Shown: positions 24,600 to 37,880 of the stretch, piece by piece
How positions within the stretch are numbered: position 1 is the stretch's first letter
Layout of the letters: each line of letters opens with the position of its first letter
Source: Sipunculus nudus
Lineage: Eukaryota; Annelida; Sipuncula; Golfingiida; Sipunculidae
Length of the DNA: 64,000 nt
Assembly (NCBI GenBank): GCA_026874595.1
Contig: CM049322.1
Span: forward strand, 59,338,886-59,402,885
Reading direction: 5' to 3'
Notes under the pieces: generated by a model
Database searches by the model: none
Told to the model about the DNA's origin: nothing
Seen by the model: only the letters and a program-made list of their open reading frames with translations
Program-made: the position numbers and the translations under genes

Positions 24600-26155
24600 T
24601 GGACATAATAGGAAATTAAGATAATGTAACCATCTGGTCCATTAAAAAATAAAATACAAACTATTCTGTTATACATCCCCTTTTCTTTTCTATGGCATGG
24701 TTATAGCAGCGGAAGCTGTAACAGCACTGTACTTTTTGTAACATTGGGTTTTCTGTAGCTCATAAAGTGACAAAATGTTTGCTTAACTTCTAAATTTTCA
24801 AACAGTGTTTGAAAACTGTAAGAAAGAGATAAATCGTTGTAGTGTTTAAAATACAAGAATCGGGCCCATATAGGTACATATGTTCACACGAAATAACTGA
24901 TAAACATTTAATGGACATGGTAACAAAATAAATAAATTAGCGAACATTTAATATTCAGTTTTCCACATGTTTCATACTTATGGTCTTTGACTTTACCTTT
25001 AGATGCATGTACTTTGGCTGCTTTTCTACATGCATAAGGCACACTTGTACCAAGAAGATTCAAATGACTGCCAGGAGTAAATGGTTATAATTCAAATTTG
25101 ACAATTTTTCAATGATTGAAGGATATTACACAATCCTCTAGGTGGTTGGGTTTCAAAAGTTCTTACCACGTTAAATGTTAGTTTACGCTTTGTGGAAATG
25201 AGGAATGACACCAGTATAAAGTGTCTGAATTTGTCCTCTAACATAAACATCATTTTAATTAATAGAAGAAAAACATACGCTTAGAAAAGCTAAAGTTACA
25301 CGTCATATCGAGAGAAAAAAAAATATAAACAAATGTTTTGATTTACAGTCTGATATCCCCCACCTCGAGAGTATCCGACTTTATACTTTGTCTGCCTTGT
25401 CTAGGACCTGTTCGTTCTTGCAGCTTTTCTCAGTTCTTTTATGGGCATACACCTTAACGCCAAACCATCCTCTCTATTCCATATTTTGCCTGCCCCCTAT
25501 GCATGCAAGAGCACTAGGTTCGAATCTAGAACCATATTAGTAACATAATTAGTGTAATGTTATTACAAAGACATCGTAAAAAGACATCGTAAACGACCTT
25601 TGTGTAGCAAGGGCATGACCTTACAAGGACATGATACAGTGGGTGGCTAAAGACGTATAAGCCAGTACTACAGAACCGCACGGTCGACGCAGAGGCTCTA
25701 GGAGGCCAATGAAGGGTGCTCGAGTGTGGCCGGCTCGAGTGTGGGTGACACGCCTGAATACACCTCGCTGACAACAGAGTGCAACGGATCGTGTTGACTG
25801 TTCACGATTACTTATTAACCACTAGAGCGTGAGGTTCAGAGAGGCAGAGATCGATGTAATATAAGTAGTATTGTCTTGTGATATTTTATTTTCCTTGAAA
25901 ACAACAGTCTCCCCGCAAAATCCAGGTAAATTCTACCTTCGATGCTTCTGTGGTGTTTATTGATGTGATTCCGTTTCTGAAAAAAATCGAGACGGCCCTT
26001 TGTTCTGATAACTAGAGTGCCACCCCATTGGTCAGATCATTTGTATAGGCGTAATTTTCCAGACTTTGAATAAAGCACGAGTACAAGATACAAAAAAAAA
26101 CTTAAAATCTTGACAAAACCCTTAATCGAAGGGTGCCTGGTATTGGTACCTGGCG
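24600..26155. other. Distal part of left arm, no gene
   Basis: Matches the reverse complement of 30475-32080 but has no conserved frame. The part at about 25560-25900 contains CTCGCTGACAACAGAGTGCAACGG, which in the right arm follows an ATAAACC-like segment, resembling an LTR-type R-U5 region. Ends could not be defined. A T-loop-like GGTTCGAATCT at 25517 has no tRNA fold around it. Confidence 0.35.
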
Positions 26156-26157
26156 GC

Positions 26158-26365
26158 GGGCGTACACTTCATATTAATATTGCGCGGTACAGTTTTCTGT
26201 AGGCGTAAACGTTATATTAATGTTGCACGGTACGGCAATGCGGCGGCGTCCACGCTATGTTTATGATGTGCAGTTCGCCTACCTGGTAGCATACACGTTA
26301 AGTAATGTTGTGCGGTACGGCTACCTTGTGGCGTACACGTTATGTTTATGTGGTGCTGTTGTCAC
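26158..26365. repeat. Short tandem repeat at the inner edge of the left arm
   Basis: About four imperfect units of roughly 50-60 bp built on TGCGGTACGG..GGCGTACACGTTATGTTTATG-like segments. It starts exactly where left/right arm homology stops. Confidence 0.6.
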
Positions 26366-28400
26366 ACCCCTGTGAGGGCGGACTCCAGGTTCTCTCATGT
26401 CAGTAACAACAACAAGCAGGCCTGATATTACAAACGCGCTACACGTATTTGGAAATAATACACAATGACCTCCGTGGTTACAAAAAGAATATAATAACAA
26501 ATACAGGTGTACTAACAAATAGGTCGACAATGAATGTCACACAACACAACGTATAAACGCAGAGTTGAATGTCTTCACGCTCCAGCGCGTTTCTTTTTTT
26601 ACAGAAGACAAGGTAATATTTGGTCCCCCACTCAATCTGTTTCTGGGTTCCACTGTCACATGGTCCGTTGTAAATCAACGCGAAGTTTACACAAATGTTC
26701 TCGTTGTACACAAATGTCCCGTATCTGAGTCCTTCGCTCTTTCTATCTCATAGCAACACCACTCTCCGGCTACCGAGTATCTTCTTTCTCACGAAGCTCC
26801 GCACCTTTTTAACACAGCGTAACACAGTCTGCTATTAGGAGCTTACAGGGTTGCCTGCCCGTCGTCAATAAAAAGCGCAAGTTCCTGCTAAACCGCTTAA
26901 AACGGCATCACATAGCTCCCACAGACCCTCTATTCACACAGACATGCTACGGCCCCCACAGGGCTCCCCGGATCGGCAGAGCAGAGGACAGGTCTATTAG
27001 CAGCTACACATACATATATGACCCCCGGCCGACGGCTTTTTTCTATACTGCCGGACCCACTTTAACGAGATGCGTCAGAAATCACTTAATCGCGTGAGGC
27101 ACCAAAGATATCGTTTCCCCTCCACGTGTTTTCAGCTTATATTTGGGTGCTGACGTCACAATGTCCCCTCATATTCATATCAAAGAGATGGAACGCCTCC
27201 AGACACAAAGTACTATAAAATGAAAATACAGGTGCCCTATCACTAAAGGCACACAGGAACCGGTCTTGAATAGTTAATATAGCGGCCCCAGTCTGCACGG
27301 GTCTGAACTCGGAACCTAACACGGGGGTTCAGCACTCCCACGTCACACTCTGACATAGACAAAAGCTCCACTAATAAATCAATAGTCACAGCCCTCTGAT
27401 GACAGCTGTACGGCTTCTTGGTGGCAAACAGCTTATGATTATGTTTTCCGACACTGGTCACGCCGGGTGTCTTTTTAATTATCTACGTAAACAACATATT
27501 AGCAGATGATGCTTTTTTAGGAAGACACGATACTTTTATTCATATCAATATTGTACATGGCCTTTAAAAACTATTTGCATCATAGCTATCGTATAGTATA
27601 TATTACCTAACAAAGATTCATCATTATTTTTTAATACAGAGGTATTTAAATTTATTCGGGAGAAACAACGATTGGAAATTGTCACAATTCTTCATTCAGA
27701 GTGATCTCCTCTCTTGATTGTATGTTTAATGATTGTTAAATAACCCTTGATAATATTATTAATGTCGGCTGTCTTACTAAGTATTGCTTGTTTTTTCATC
27801 AACTTTCTCATCTCGTCAGCTTACTTGGAACATTATGCGAGCCTCTTAATGAGACATATATAGCGTGTTAACACAAAGTCAACGACAGGGCAATACAGAC
27901 AGAAACACACACTGGCTGATGAGGGGTCGCACCAAGACACGTGGTAACCGTTGTGCGCATGCGCAAGGAACGGACCTCTCGGACAAACTGATTTAGTGTT
28001 ATTGGTTGAAGACAGAGGGCAGCATGGTAATTGGAACTTTTTGGTAAAACGGCGACGCAAACAGTTGGACTTGGTGCAATTGCGTAGCTCCGGTAAAGTG
28101 CCAGTGGCCGTGACCATACCAGTAGGGGAAGTATAATTATATTATTTCATGTTTAATTTAAATGTCTCATGTTTCGTCCATACCTTGTTGTGTTTCAGTT
28201 GAATATAAATAAGGAGTTACTTAACAATCTAATTGCAAACAGTTCATATAAGAGTAGATTATCGCTCACTAGTACAGTAATACGAATACGGAAAGATAAT
28301 TTCTATAATACAAAGAATAAAATGTTAAAATCGCTATTTGGTGAAGTGTATATCGTCTTAACATGTTTTAACATTTGGTGGTTTTGGTTTACCCGTAACT
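26365..28400. other. Inverted-repeat spacer, no gene recognised
   Basis: Unique to the spacer, slightly GC-richer than the flanks around 26750-27450. Several 60-90 codon frames occur on both strands, but none has a recognisable domain. The part nearest 28423 may be the 5'UTR of the adjoining LINE; its 5' end cannot be placed. Confidence 0.35.
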
Positions 28401-28422
28401 GTCAATACAAGATACTCTCATA

Positions 28423-30470
28423 ATGGCAGGTACTCCTACAATGAATGCACATAGTGTGCATGTACTTTTAGTAAATGTCAGGGGTCTAAGGAATTTCATG
28501 AAAAGAAGGGAAGTATTTTATTGGCTACACAGGAAAAAGAAAGTCAGCATAATATTTTTGCAGGAGACACATAGTTGCAGTGAAACAGAACACTTATGGA
28601 AGGCTGAATGGGGGACACAAAATAACTTTTAGTCATGGTAATACCAATGCTAGAGGGGTAGCTCTACTTGTTAAAAATAATATTTCATTTGAAATATTGG
28701 AACAGAGGTCAGATAATGAAGGTAGATTCATAATTTTGGACTGTTTATTGAAAGATTTTAGAATAACATTGGTAAATATATATGGACCAAATAATGATTG
28801 TCCAGGATTCTATGATAATATTCCGAAATCATAAATGACATAGGAAACGACCACAGAGGAATTGGTGGGGCCTGGAATGTCACCCTTGACATAGAATTAG
28901 ACCAGTCAGAAGGACATCAGAATAGAAATAAAAAAGCAAGGAGAGCTATATTAGAGGTTATGGAAGAAACTGAATTGATTGGTATATGGAGAACTGGTAA
29001 TAAAAAAGAGAGAAGATATACCTGGTCCCGGCATTTTTCTACAACAGTCGGCAACAGATTAGACTACTTTTTAATATCAGCAGGTCTTGATGGTAGAGTT
29101 AAATGTGTAGAAATTATTCCAGGATATAAAACCGACCACCAAGCATTGCTTTTAGGATTAAACACTCAGATTCACAAAAGGGACCAGGTTTCTGGAAACT
29201 GAACTGTTCCTTGCTTTATAAACCTGAATATGTTGATCTCATAATGAAAACCATAATCAATTCAGTGAAAAACAATGCAGAAGTTAACCCATTTTCTTTA
29301 TGGGAAGTACTCAAAATGAGAATACGAAGTGAATCAATCGCGTTTAGTATTAATATATTAGAAAAATGTAAAATAAATGAACTTGAATCAAAAATTAAAA
29401 TTCTACAAAATTGAATTTTGTCAAAAACTAATATACAGATAAACTACTTATTGTATCAAGGATTAATCAATTGTATACCTACTGAATGGAAGAAAAACCA
29501 TACAAATAAACCAGGAAAAAAAGATGATCATGTAATATACAAAATACATTCTTTAACTGGGATGAAAACAGTAACAAAATATGTGTATGGAAAGCTCATA
29601 GAAAAGGTTTATACAACTCCATCAAAATCATTAAAAAAAAGTGGGCATACGAGTTTAATATTGATAACACAGACACAGTTCAGGAAGTGTACATGAAGCT
29701 TAGGAAGACTAAAAACTCAGTATAGTTAAGAATGTTTCAATATCAGATATTGAACAGAACATTGTATTTAAATGACAGGCTATTAAAAATAGGAATAGTT
29801 GCTGATTCTAAGTGCACTTTCTGTAGAACAGAAAATAAAAGTTACATTCACCTTTTTTGGACGTGTATTTTTCAAAGGCTTTATGGGATGAAATACGTAA
29901 CTGTTTGACCAAATGTGATAATATATCACCAACTTTTACCTTTAATGCAGAAAGCGTAATATTGGGTAACTATACTGGTATGATAGGCAGCGTTATTTTG
30001 TGTGTTAAATAAGTCAGTACAGACAAAAGAAGCCGACACCAACCGATGCACTCATCGTCATAAAACAAATAATTGAAATTGAAAAAGGTATAGCATGGCA
30101 AAATGGTAAAATTGATATACATTATGAAAAGTGGGAGAAATTCTGTTCACTTGGTCCAACCATCGGTCCAACCAAACAAAAACCAAAATAGCAATTAGTT
30201 ACAAAGTTAAGTTTGATACACTGCTATTGTTTGACAACCACAAATGAACTGATTTTCAGAACACTGAATTATCTTTCTTAATCTGTATAAAAGATCAGTT
30301 GGACAGGTCTTGTCTAGCTGTAGAGACAGAAAACAGCAGAATTATCTATATGAGCTATATGAGAGATATAAAGTAATCTTCTGTTGTACAGTTTAGAGTA
30401 AAACACTGTTATGTTGTCAATGTGTTGTATGCAATGTATTGTATGTATGTATTTTTGTTTAATAAAAAAA
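28423..30470 (+). mobile_element. Decayed L1/Tx1-type LINE with reverse transcriptase deleted
   Basis: The N-terminal part is an AP-endonuclease-type domain: NVRGLRN near its start, FLQETHS about 40 codons in, then after a frameshift near 28610 a VNIYGPN segment. It continues through an RRYTWSR..RLDYFLIS segment to TDHQALLLG (about 29005-29160). A linker follows (29211-29410). The reverse transcriptase core is missing, and a C-terminal zinc-finger-like segment with CTFCR..HLFWTC spacing appears at about 29740-29870. The 3' end is an A-rich run near 30463-30470. Stops and frameshifts show it is dead. It lies in the spacer of the large inverted repeat and its tail abuts the right arm. Confidence 0.75.
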
Positions 30471-32884
30471 AGTCTACGCCGCAAGGTACCAATATCAGGC
30501 AACCTTACAATTTAGGGTTTTGTCAAGATTTCAAGCTTTTCTATATTGTTTTCATGCTTTATTCAAAGTCTGGAAAATGTCGCCCATACATATGATCTGA
30601 CCAATGGTGTGGCACTCTAGTTATCAGAAAAACGGGCACATCTCGATTTTTTTTCAGAGGCGGAATCTCAACAATAAAAACCACAGAAGAATCGGAGGTA
30701 GAATTTCCCGGGGTTTTGCGGGGAGACTACTGTTTTAAATAAATAGCATAAGATAATACTACTTGTACGACATCGGTCTCTGCTTCTCTGAACCTCGCTC
30801 TCCAGAGGTAAATAAGTTATTGTGTAGAGCCAACACGATCCGTTGCACTCTGTTGTCAGCGAGGTTTATTGTGCTGACCAACCGTACCAGAATTAGACTC
30901 AGAACTGAACTCAGGCGTATCACCCACACTGGAGCCGGCCACACTCGAGCACCCTTCATTGGCCTCCTACAGCCCCTGGGTCGACCGTGCGATTCTGTAG
31001 TGCTGGTTTATGTGTCTTTAGCCATCCACTGTGTCATGTCCTTGTTAGGTCATGCCCTTGCTACACAAAGGTCGTTTACGATGTCTTTTTACGATGTCTT
31101 TGTAATTTCATTACACTAGTTGTTGTATGGTTCTAGAGTTAAACCTAATGCTCTTGCATGCATAAGCGGCAGGCAAAATATAGAATGGAGAGGGTGGTAT
31201 GGTGTTAAGGTGTATGCCCATACAGAAACTGAGAAAAGCTGCAAGAATGAACAGGCCCTAGACAAGGCAGACAGGGTATAAAGTCGGAAGATACTCTCTA
31301 GAGGGGAAATCAGACTGTAAATCAAAACGCTAGTCTAAATTTTCTTTCTCTCGTTATGACGTGCAACCTTAGCTTTTCTTAGCGTATGTTTTTCTTCTAT
31401 TAATTAAAATGATCTTTATGTTAGAAGCCAAATTCAGACACATGATACTGGTGTTATTCCTCATTTTCATAAAGCGTAAACTAACTTTTACGTGGTTAGT
31501 ACTTTTGACACCCAACTACCGAGAGGTTGGTGTAATATCCTTCAATCATTAAAAGAAATTGTCAAATTTTAATTATTACCATTTACTCCTGACAGTCATT
31601 TGAATCTTCCAGACACAAGTGTGCTTTTTGCCTGTAGAAAAGCAGCCAAAGTACATGCATCAAAAGTAAATGTCAAAGACCATAAGTATCAAATGTGTGG
31701 AAAACTGAATATTCAATTTTTGCTAATTTAATTATTTTGTTACCTTGTTCATTAAATGTTTACCAGTTATTTGGTCTAAGAATATGTTCCTATATGGGCC
31801 CGATTCTTGTAGTTTATACACTACAACGATTTATCTCTTTCTAACAGTTTTCAAACTCTGTCGTAATCCATGGGAAAATTAAGAAGTTCAGTGAACATTA
31901 GTCATTTTATGAGCTGCAGCTTCAATACAGAAAACCCAGTGTCATAAAAGTACAGTGCTGTTGTAGCTTCCGTTGCTCTAACCATGTCATAGAAAAGAAA
32001 CGGGGATGTATTACATAATACTTTGTATTTTATTTTTGTTTATAGGCCAAATAATAGTATTTACTTAATTCCCGTTATGTCCATTATTATCTGTGGGAAA
32101 AATGGTGTTTATGTAGCAGACGACCCATCAGACGAGAGTCGCACGTGAGGAAGATTATTTCGTAGATGGCTTTGATGTATCCAGTCCCATTAAAAGTGAG
32201 AGAAGTCAACATTGAAGGGCAAGGGAATTTCGGAAAGGAAGGTGTTCCGAGGCCACTAGAAGCTCATATGTAAGGTTATGTTTTATGACAAATTCAGGGA
32301 AAAAAAGAGTCTCAATTAAATAAAAGGCACATGAAAAACAGTTATCTGTAATATAAACATACAAATATAATTTCCATTGTTCAGCCACATCTCACAAACA
32401 AAGAACACATTTATTTTATTTTATTTTATTTATTCAAGCTGTAATTTGTTAACATCACCAATGTGGAAATCTTTGATTTACGAACAGCACTTAAGATTTA
32501 AGTTTTACTGTAAGTTAAACAATTTTGTTTACGTATGCTTTTGTGAATGTATACCCTTTGTATTATTTAATCTAGTATCTGATTATTGTCCTTTATGGTA
32601 TGAAAGATACTTAATTTAAATATCTTCATCTTCTTTCTTGATCTGCAATGCTTTTTGACCTGTAAAACTAGGTAAAGCACATTCTTTTTATATAGAGATT
32701 GATATATAAATCATATTTACAATTTCAGATTGATTTATGCATAGTGTTCATAGTTTACATTGCACTGTTTATGTATAATAAACTTTTGATGTATAACGAA
32801 AAAGGTTTTTTTTCCGAACTGAATATCTGCAAAGAAAAGGGAGAAGTAGTGTTGATATTATCCAAGTGGATGTGCACATTTCAA

Positions 32885-34130
32885 GGAGGAAACCACGTTG
32901 GTGATAATGTTTGCTTTTGTGAATTCTGATGGTCTTGCCTGTCTGTTTGTCCGTCGGTTTGTGAAGGCATTTTTTAAGAGATGCTGTAATACCTAACACT
33001 TTGTCAGCATGTTACACAAGGTCCAGAGTAGAAGCCTTTTGTTAATTTGGATAGCAATTGGTTAGCTTTCAGAGAGACAATCTCTATAAAACAAACGGGA
33101 GGTTTCGTGAAAATAGCTCTTATCTTTTGATATGCTAGAAACAGTTTATTGTTATCCTTAGGTACACTTGATTAGGCTCGAATGACATGATTGTGAGTCA
33201 TGAAAAACCGCATCGAAATAGCCGATAAAGGTAAATCAGCAGACAACCAAATATGTTTTTATTTTTTAAATATTCTAGGTTTTAGTTGTGAAATGTCCTG
33301 CATGGGCTTTCGGAAATATAGCTGCACGTCCTTCGAATGTGGTCTACTTGCCATCAACAATCCAAAGAATAAACATAGAATTGCGCAAATCGATCCAATT
33401 CACTTCTTTATGAGGGATATAGGTCTATAATTTCTTTTCGTTGTGCGGCTTATGCTCACTGCACATGTCGGCCTGTTTGTTATGAAATGTGAATGTCATG
33501 GTATACTTTACAGTTGCCCGCTCTCCAAAGTTGCCGACATTGGCATGAGTATGGCTTGTACAGTCGCACAAAAGTGTTCAAGGAAACTTGGAGATTAGAA
33601 AATATTGTACTATAGAAAACTTTTATGACCTGGAGTGGGACACATATGCAAAAATAGATCACCAATCTAATGGCCATGTTTTATAATACATAACTCTTTT
33701 ATAACCACATTCATTTATTTTATCACATATTGACAGGTAAGGTCTATATTAAGTCTATGCTAGGACCCATATAACTGTTTGATCTCCTTAGAAGTACATA
33801 AATGCATAAAACCTTGTGTTATCTTCTAGAAATAATGCAATATCTGCCATACAAGTAGACATACAGTGGAACCCCACAATTACGACCACCTTGGGGACTG
33901 ACCAAAGTGGTCGTAATTTGAGGGTGGTCGTATTTGTGAAACTCTAATTTACCTCGATCATGTATTTGGGACCAAAAATAGTGGTCGTAATTGTGGGGTG
34001 GTCGCAACAGCGGGGTGGTCGCAAGGCGGGGTTCCACTGTATATATAAACCTGATGCAATATTTCGCGCAAAGCATCTCAAATCTGACGCAACCGCCATC
34101 CTATGCCCGAATATTGCGACATTAACCCAC
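32885..34130. other. Segment present in right arm but missing from left arm
   Basis: Parts (32905-33180 and 33365-33560) also occur in block D, so this is probably ancestral and was lost from the left arm. It contains a plus-strand frame at 33200-33430 with five closely spaced Cys codons after a T-rich AG acceptor (see findings) and the small transposon at 33864-34039. Confidence 0.45.
33864..34039. mobile_element. 176-bp miniature transposon, pogo/mariner-like ends
   Basis: Terminal inverted repeats CAGTGGAACCCC and GGGGTTCCACTG flanked by TA on both sides, the target duplication typical of Tc1/mariner/pogo elements. The interior consists of GTGGTCGTAA-type motifs in both orientations. It has no coding capacity. 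Confidence 0.8.
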
Positions 34131-34355
34131 ACTTTTTTATATTTCTTCTCATTCGTAGAGATATGTTACGCCTGCGCAATTTCTTACATCTGGTTGAGGG
34201 GTCGTGTTATGATAAAGGTGCACACATCAACCATATTTATTCATGTATTAAGCAGTGAATTTCAAATTAGAGTTCCATGATAAAATATTAAGATCTTTAC
34301 CAATATTAATGTTAACCAAACAGCGTCGGAGACGCTTCCCCCGCGTCCATGAAAG

Positions 34356-34360
<5 letters not shown>

Positions 34361-34412
<52 letters not shown>
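34361..34412. repeat. (TA)n microsatellite
   Basis: TA run in copy B corresponding to those beside the exon 3 duplicates of copy A. It produces false Tyr-Ile frames on both strands. Confidence 0.9.
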
Positions 34413-34416
<4 letters not shown>

Positions 34417-36859
34417 GTATGTGTACCATTTAAAAAACTATAGATCCGGAGATTCACACGGTTTGTTTAAAAAATTTCATACCTCGTCTCATTCCAATTG
34501 CAATCTTTTGATGCGAGGAGCAACACCTAAAAAACATAAATCCAGATAAGAGTTGGCACATACATAAAAATAATTATTTTGTAGGAATAATGACGCTGTA
34601 CTGCCGACCTAACTGTTGAAACCTACCTTTTTGGAATAGCATAAAAAAGAAAGACGAAAAGAAAAATAAAACTCGGATAACATGAATTAGATTTGTATGG
34701 CAGCAATTTAACATTAATTTAGAGCAGACGTTATTCTTTAACCTTAGTCTGTGTCCTGCGTTTCTGGGACATCCAGATCTTGAATTCCGCACCATGGTTC
34801 ACAACCTACAAAAAGAACAATGTCTTGTTAGGGATTGATTTCATTTTATACAGATCAGGTTTCCTAGAGACATTCTTCTCTGATTGATGCTAATTGCCTC
34901 GAACACAAAATACCTGATCCAATCGTTTCTAATTTTTTTGTCTCTTATTATTTTTCAACGAGAGTAACTTTATATAATACGGAGATTTCCTCAGGAAATG
35001 TGGTTGTCTTCACATATAAGATATTAATATTATATATGTTGATGAGCTGGAACTTTCAAAATAAATCCACAAAGAATAGCAAATATGCTATTCGGGAAAT
35101 CACACGAAGAAAACCTTTTTTTTTTTTTGTAAATAATCAAGCGTAAGTTGAAACTTCTCCAATATATACCATACTCCTAGAAAACATTAGTGGGTGTTCT
35201 GGTCCGCATTAGAATAAAGTGTCCTGAATTTTGTGTCAACCGTACGGAATCGGCCGAGCCCTAAATTTTAGATCTAACTTGGTCAAACTATCCGGTCCGC
35301 TCTTCTTCATATGTCATACTCGATCCTTTGCAGACTCTTGGGTTAGGAAAGTGATAAAATACTCGGTTCCCCATACACTCCGTTGTGGGAAGATATAATT
35401 AACATTTGTAAGAGTTGATCTCGTGCTTATAGAAATAGTGTAATCCCGAAAGTGGACTAACAAAATCCGTGTTCCTATTTAATTGTAGGGCTTGTTTATA
35501 TGTATGTCAGGATAAGTTCACATATAGCTAAATTTTGTAAGCCCAATCAGGTGCGGAAGTAAGGTTCATTTGAATTATAGTAAATTTATGTGACACTCGG
35601 TTTACTAAAGTGGTAAGAGATGTAACATTTATGTAAAAGTAGATTTCCTATAGTGGTACGGGTTAAATTATACTGCGACACTCGATGCTCTTTAGAAAAA
35701 GGGTTAGTGCAAATTGGCTTCCCTTTTGTAGCGAAGATAAGTTGCCACAGAGATGCTGATGGTCCAGAATAATGCTGCGTTAGAGTGTCTACGTCACGTC
35801 ACAGCTCAGATAACTCCATATGCTTTCCGTCATGTACCGGGTGCAATGAATAATTGCTGGTTTATTTGCCGTCATTTTGATCTGAAAATTAATAACCTTT
35901 TCGGCCTTGGCGTACGCTGTGCTCGGCGGGCGGAAATCGTTACAAAATATCAAGGTGTAACATGAAAGTCGATAAGCATTCCTTCCCTTTCATGGCCTCA
36001 AAGGTCTCTTGCTACTACACTCAAAAAATCTTCGACTCTTGCATCATTTAAAACTAATTTAAAAAACATTTCTTTTGGCAAGCTGCTGGTAATTAAAATG
36101 CATTATTTCTTTTTCTTATTTCAGGAACGGGGAGTAGATTTCCATGATATTGGAAGTGGGTATGTGTGTGAATTACGCTGTGGGTCCGACTATTGGATAA
36201 TTGGCGCTATATACATCATTTATATTATTGTTATTATTTCATAACCTCAGTCTGGTATAGCGGCAGAGGTTATCTCAATTTAAGTCAATGTGACACCTGA
36301 TCTTTATAGTGGTTAGGGTAATGCCTCACTGGGGCACCTGATGCTCTGTAGAATTATGGTTTGTTCACTTACTTGGTTCAACGAAGCCTGCACAGAGTGC
36401 GAGAACGATTATCAGGACCACAAACTTCCTCATGATTGACCTACCAACTCTTCAATTCTGAAAGAGGAGTTGCCTTATATTACTATTCCTTAAATATATA
36501 ACGAAAATTATTAATAACAGACCTGTACCGTCTACTCAGACAACAGTGATCTTCTCACTTAATTTGTTTTACCATCCATTTTACATTTTACACATTCTAA
36601 AAGTATGCATATATTGAGCATGACATTTTATGACAATCCCAGACTCCAGACAATCCTAAATTTTTGTGTTTTTTTTGTGTGCCTATTTACAATATTCATT
36701 GCACAGATTGATTAGGAGGACTCGAATGTTAAAAAACAAAAATTATAATTATATTAATTATTATATTGTGCACTCCACAGGTGTGACAATGTTCTTTAGG
36801 AGACTATCTCAAACACAAGCACAATTTTCTGCATAGTTAAACAAATTAATGGATTGAAT

Positions 36860-37880
36860 ACAAATATGTCGATTATATGCCAAACATTGCCCTTATGGAA
36901 TCATAATGCTAATTCCTCAAATTAACTTAAATAGGAATCACCGGATACATTACATATATAAAGAAAATACTTTAAGAGGAACCTTTAGAGAGTATAAACA
37001 CATATGCTTAACATTCAAAAAGAATTCGCTCCCTTGAATGACAATACTTACGACAAAGTCTGAGTGTGGAGCAGAGTTCTGATACGTGTAACCGTGAGCG
37101 TCTTCAGCTGTGAAAGAGATATTGTGCAAAAGTAATTTTCCGCTGAAACGCTGGCTCCCTTGACTAATGAGAGCCAGGTAGTGCAGGGGAAACACATAAA
37201 GTACCAAACAAAACACGAAAATAAATAAAAGTGTTCACTGGTAATGCTAAACTTATTCTTTATTCAATTTGCTCAGGTGTATTGTGTACGACATAAAAGA
37301 ATGACATCTTTATGTATTTCAGGTCACCTGAAACCGTTATTTAATGAGGCCTGCTTTCCGTCTGACCTTATACACGAACGTTTTGTTTTACAACAGACAC
37401 AAACACGGGGGCAACAGACAACACACCTGGATAACATTGATATGTTATACATGGCTCACAAGATTCCCCTTAATTAAAATGCCGCTTTACATGTAGTTTT
37501 ATGCATAACAACTCTAATAACTTTTATGGGGCGACTTTTAGTATGATAAATACACATTGTATAACACAAGTATGACTGGAAGGTCCAGGTGCTCGGATGA
37601 CAGGTATGCAGAGGGAGTGTTACAGAGGAACACCGTAAATTATCTCCGAGGTCTATGAATATGACGAAGAGGTGACAAAGGAGACTTCTCCTTGATGTAT
37701 TAATCTGAGGTTGCACGGTTCATTTAGCACGTTACAATTTTAACGATTTGCCTCATAAGATAAATATTATTAATCGTTAAGACTATTTCTTTGATAATTT
37801 GAATAAAATTACATTTTATCATAAAATATAATTTATAATCATAATAATACCCAAATTCTAGTTACGTCACTAAACATTAT
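36860..37880. repeat. Dispersed upstream block, fourth copy
   Basis: 5' flank of copy B, homologous to 9340-9960, 11540-12640 and 16370-17500. Its part at 37216-36950 (minus) contains the counterpart of the 17799-18140 frame, open for 88 codons. The right part, with the 'gtccaggtgc' and 'gaatatgacga' segments, matches 12200-12260 and 17090-17170. Confidence 0.7.

Larger units (their letters stand above)
17590..26155. repeat. Left arm of a large inverted repeat
   Basis: Reverse-complement similarity to 30475-37420 runs almost throughout, including the peptide gene, its introns, its 3' flank and about 2 kb beyond. Differences from the right arm are an extra 2.3 kb at about 18085-20400, an extra exon-containing unit of about 0.7 kb near 22735-23445, a deletion of about 85 bp at the original exon 2 acceptor, and absence of the sequence at about 32885-34130. 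Visible segments look roughly 85-90% identical by eye; this was not computed. Confidence 0.8.
32616..36433 (-). pseudogene. Small secreted peptide gene family, copy B
   Basis: Inverted paralogue of copy A. Exon 1 (36433-36373) encodes MRKFVVLIIVLALCAGFVEP with a GTAAGT donor. Exon 2 (34805-34743) uses the ancestral TTTTTGTAG acceptor, encodes a CEPWCG-containing segment, and hits TAA at 34746-34744 just before its donor. The only exon 3 (34526-34483) is the 44-nt form with a one-base deletion and an internal TGA. Exon 4 (32659-32616) still encodes the acidic tail ending KKEDEDI and stop. The downstream exons therefore cannot be translated in frame. A peptide of about 40 residues ending at the exon 2 stop is the only possible product. 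The intact last exon and signal exon suggest recent loss. Confidence 0.6.
30475..37420. repeat. Right arm of the large inverted repeat
   Basis: Reverse complement of 17590-26155 with the differences listed there. The inner boundary is at GCAAGGTACCAATATCAGGC (30481-30500), matching the left arm's inner edge. Beyond about 37420 the sequence instead matches the direct-orientation blocks at 12160-12600 and 17040-17400. Confidence 0.8.

Noticed and set aside
25510-25530. tRNA-like T-loop (GGTTCGAATCT)
   Set aside because: No matching acceptor, D or anticodon arms nearby, and the motif is not conserved in the right arm.
33960-34280. 106-codon frame spanning the miniature transposon
   Set aside because: Arises from the transposon's GTGGTCG repeats joined to flanking DNA.
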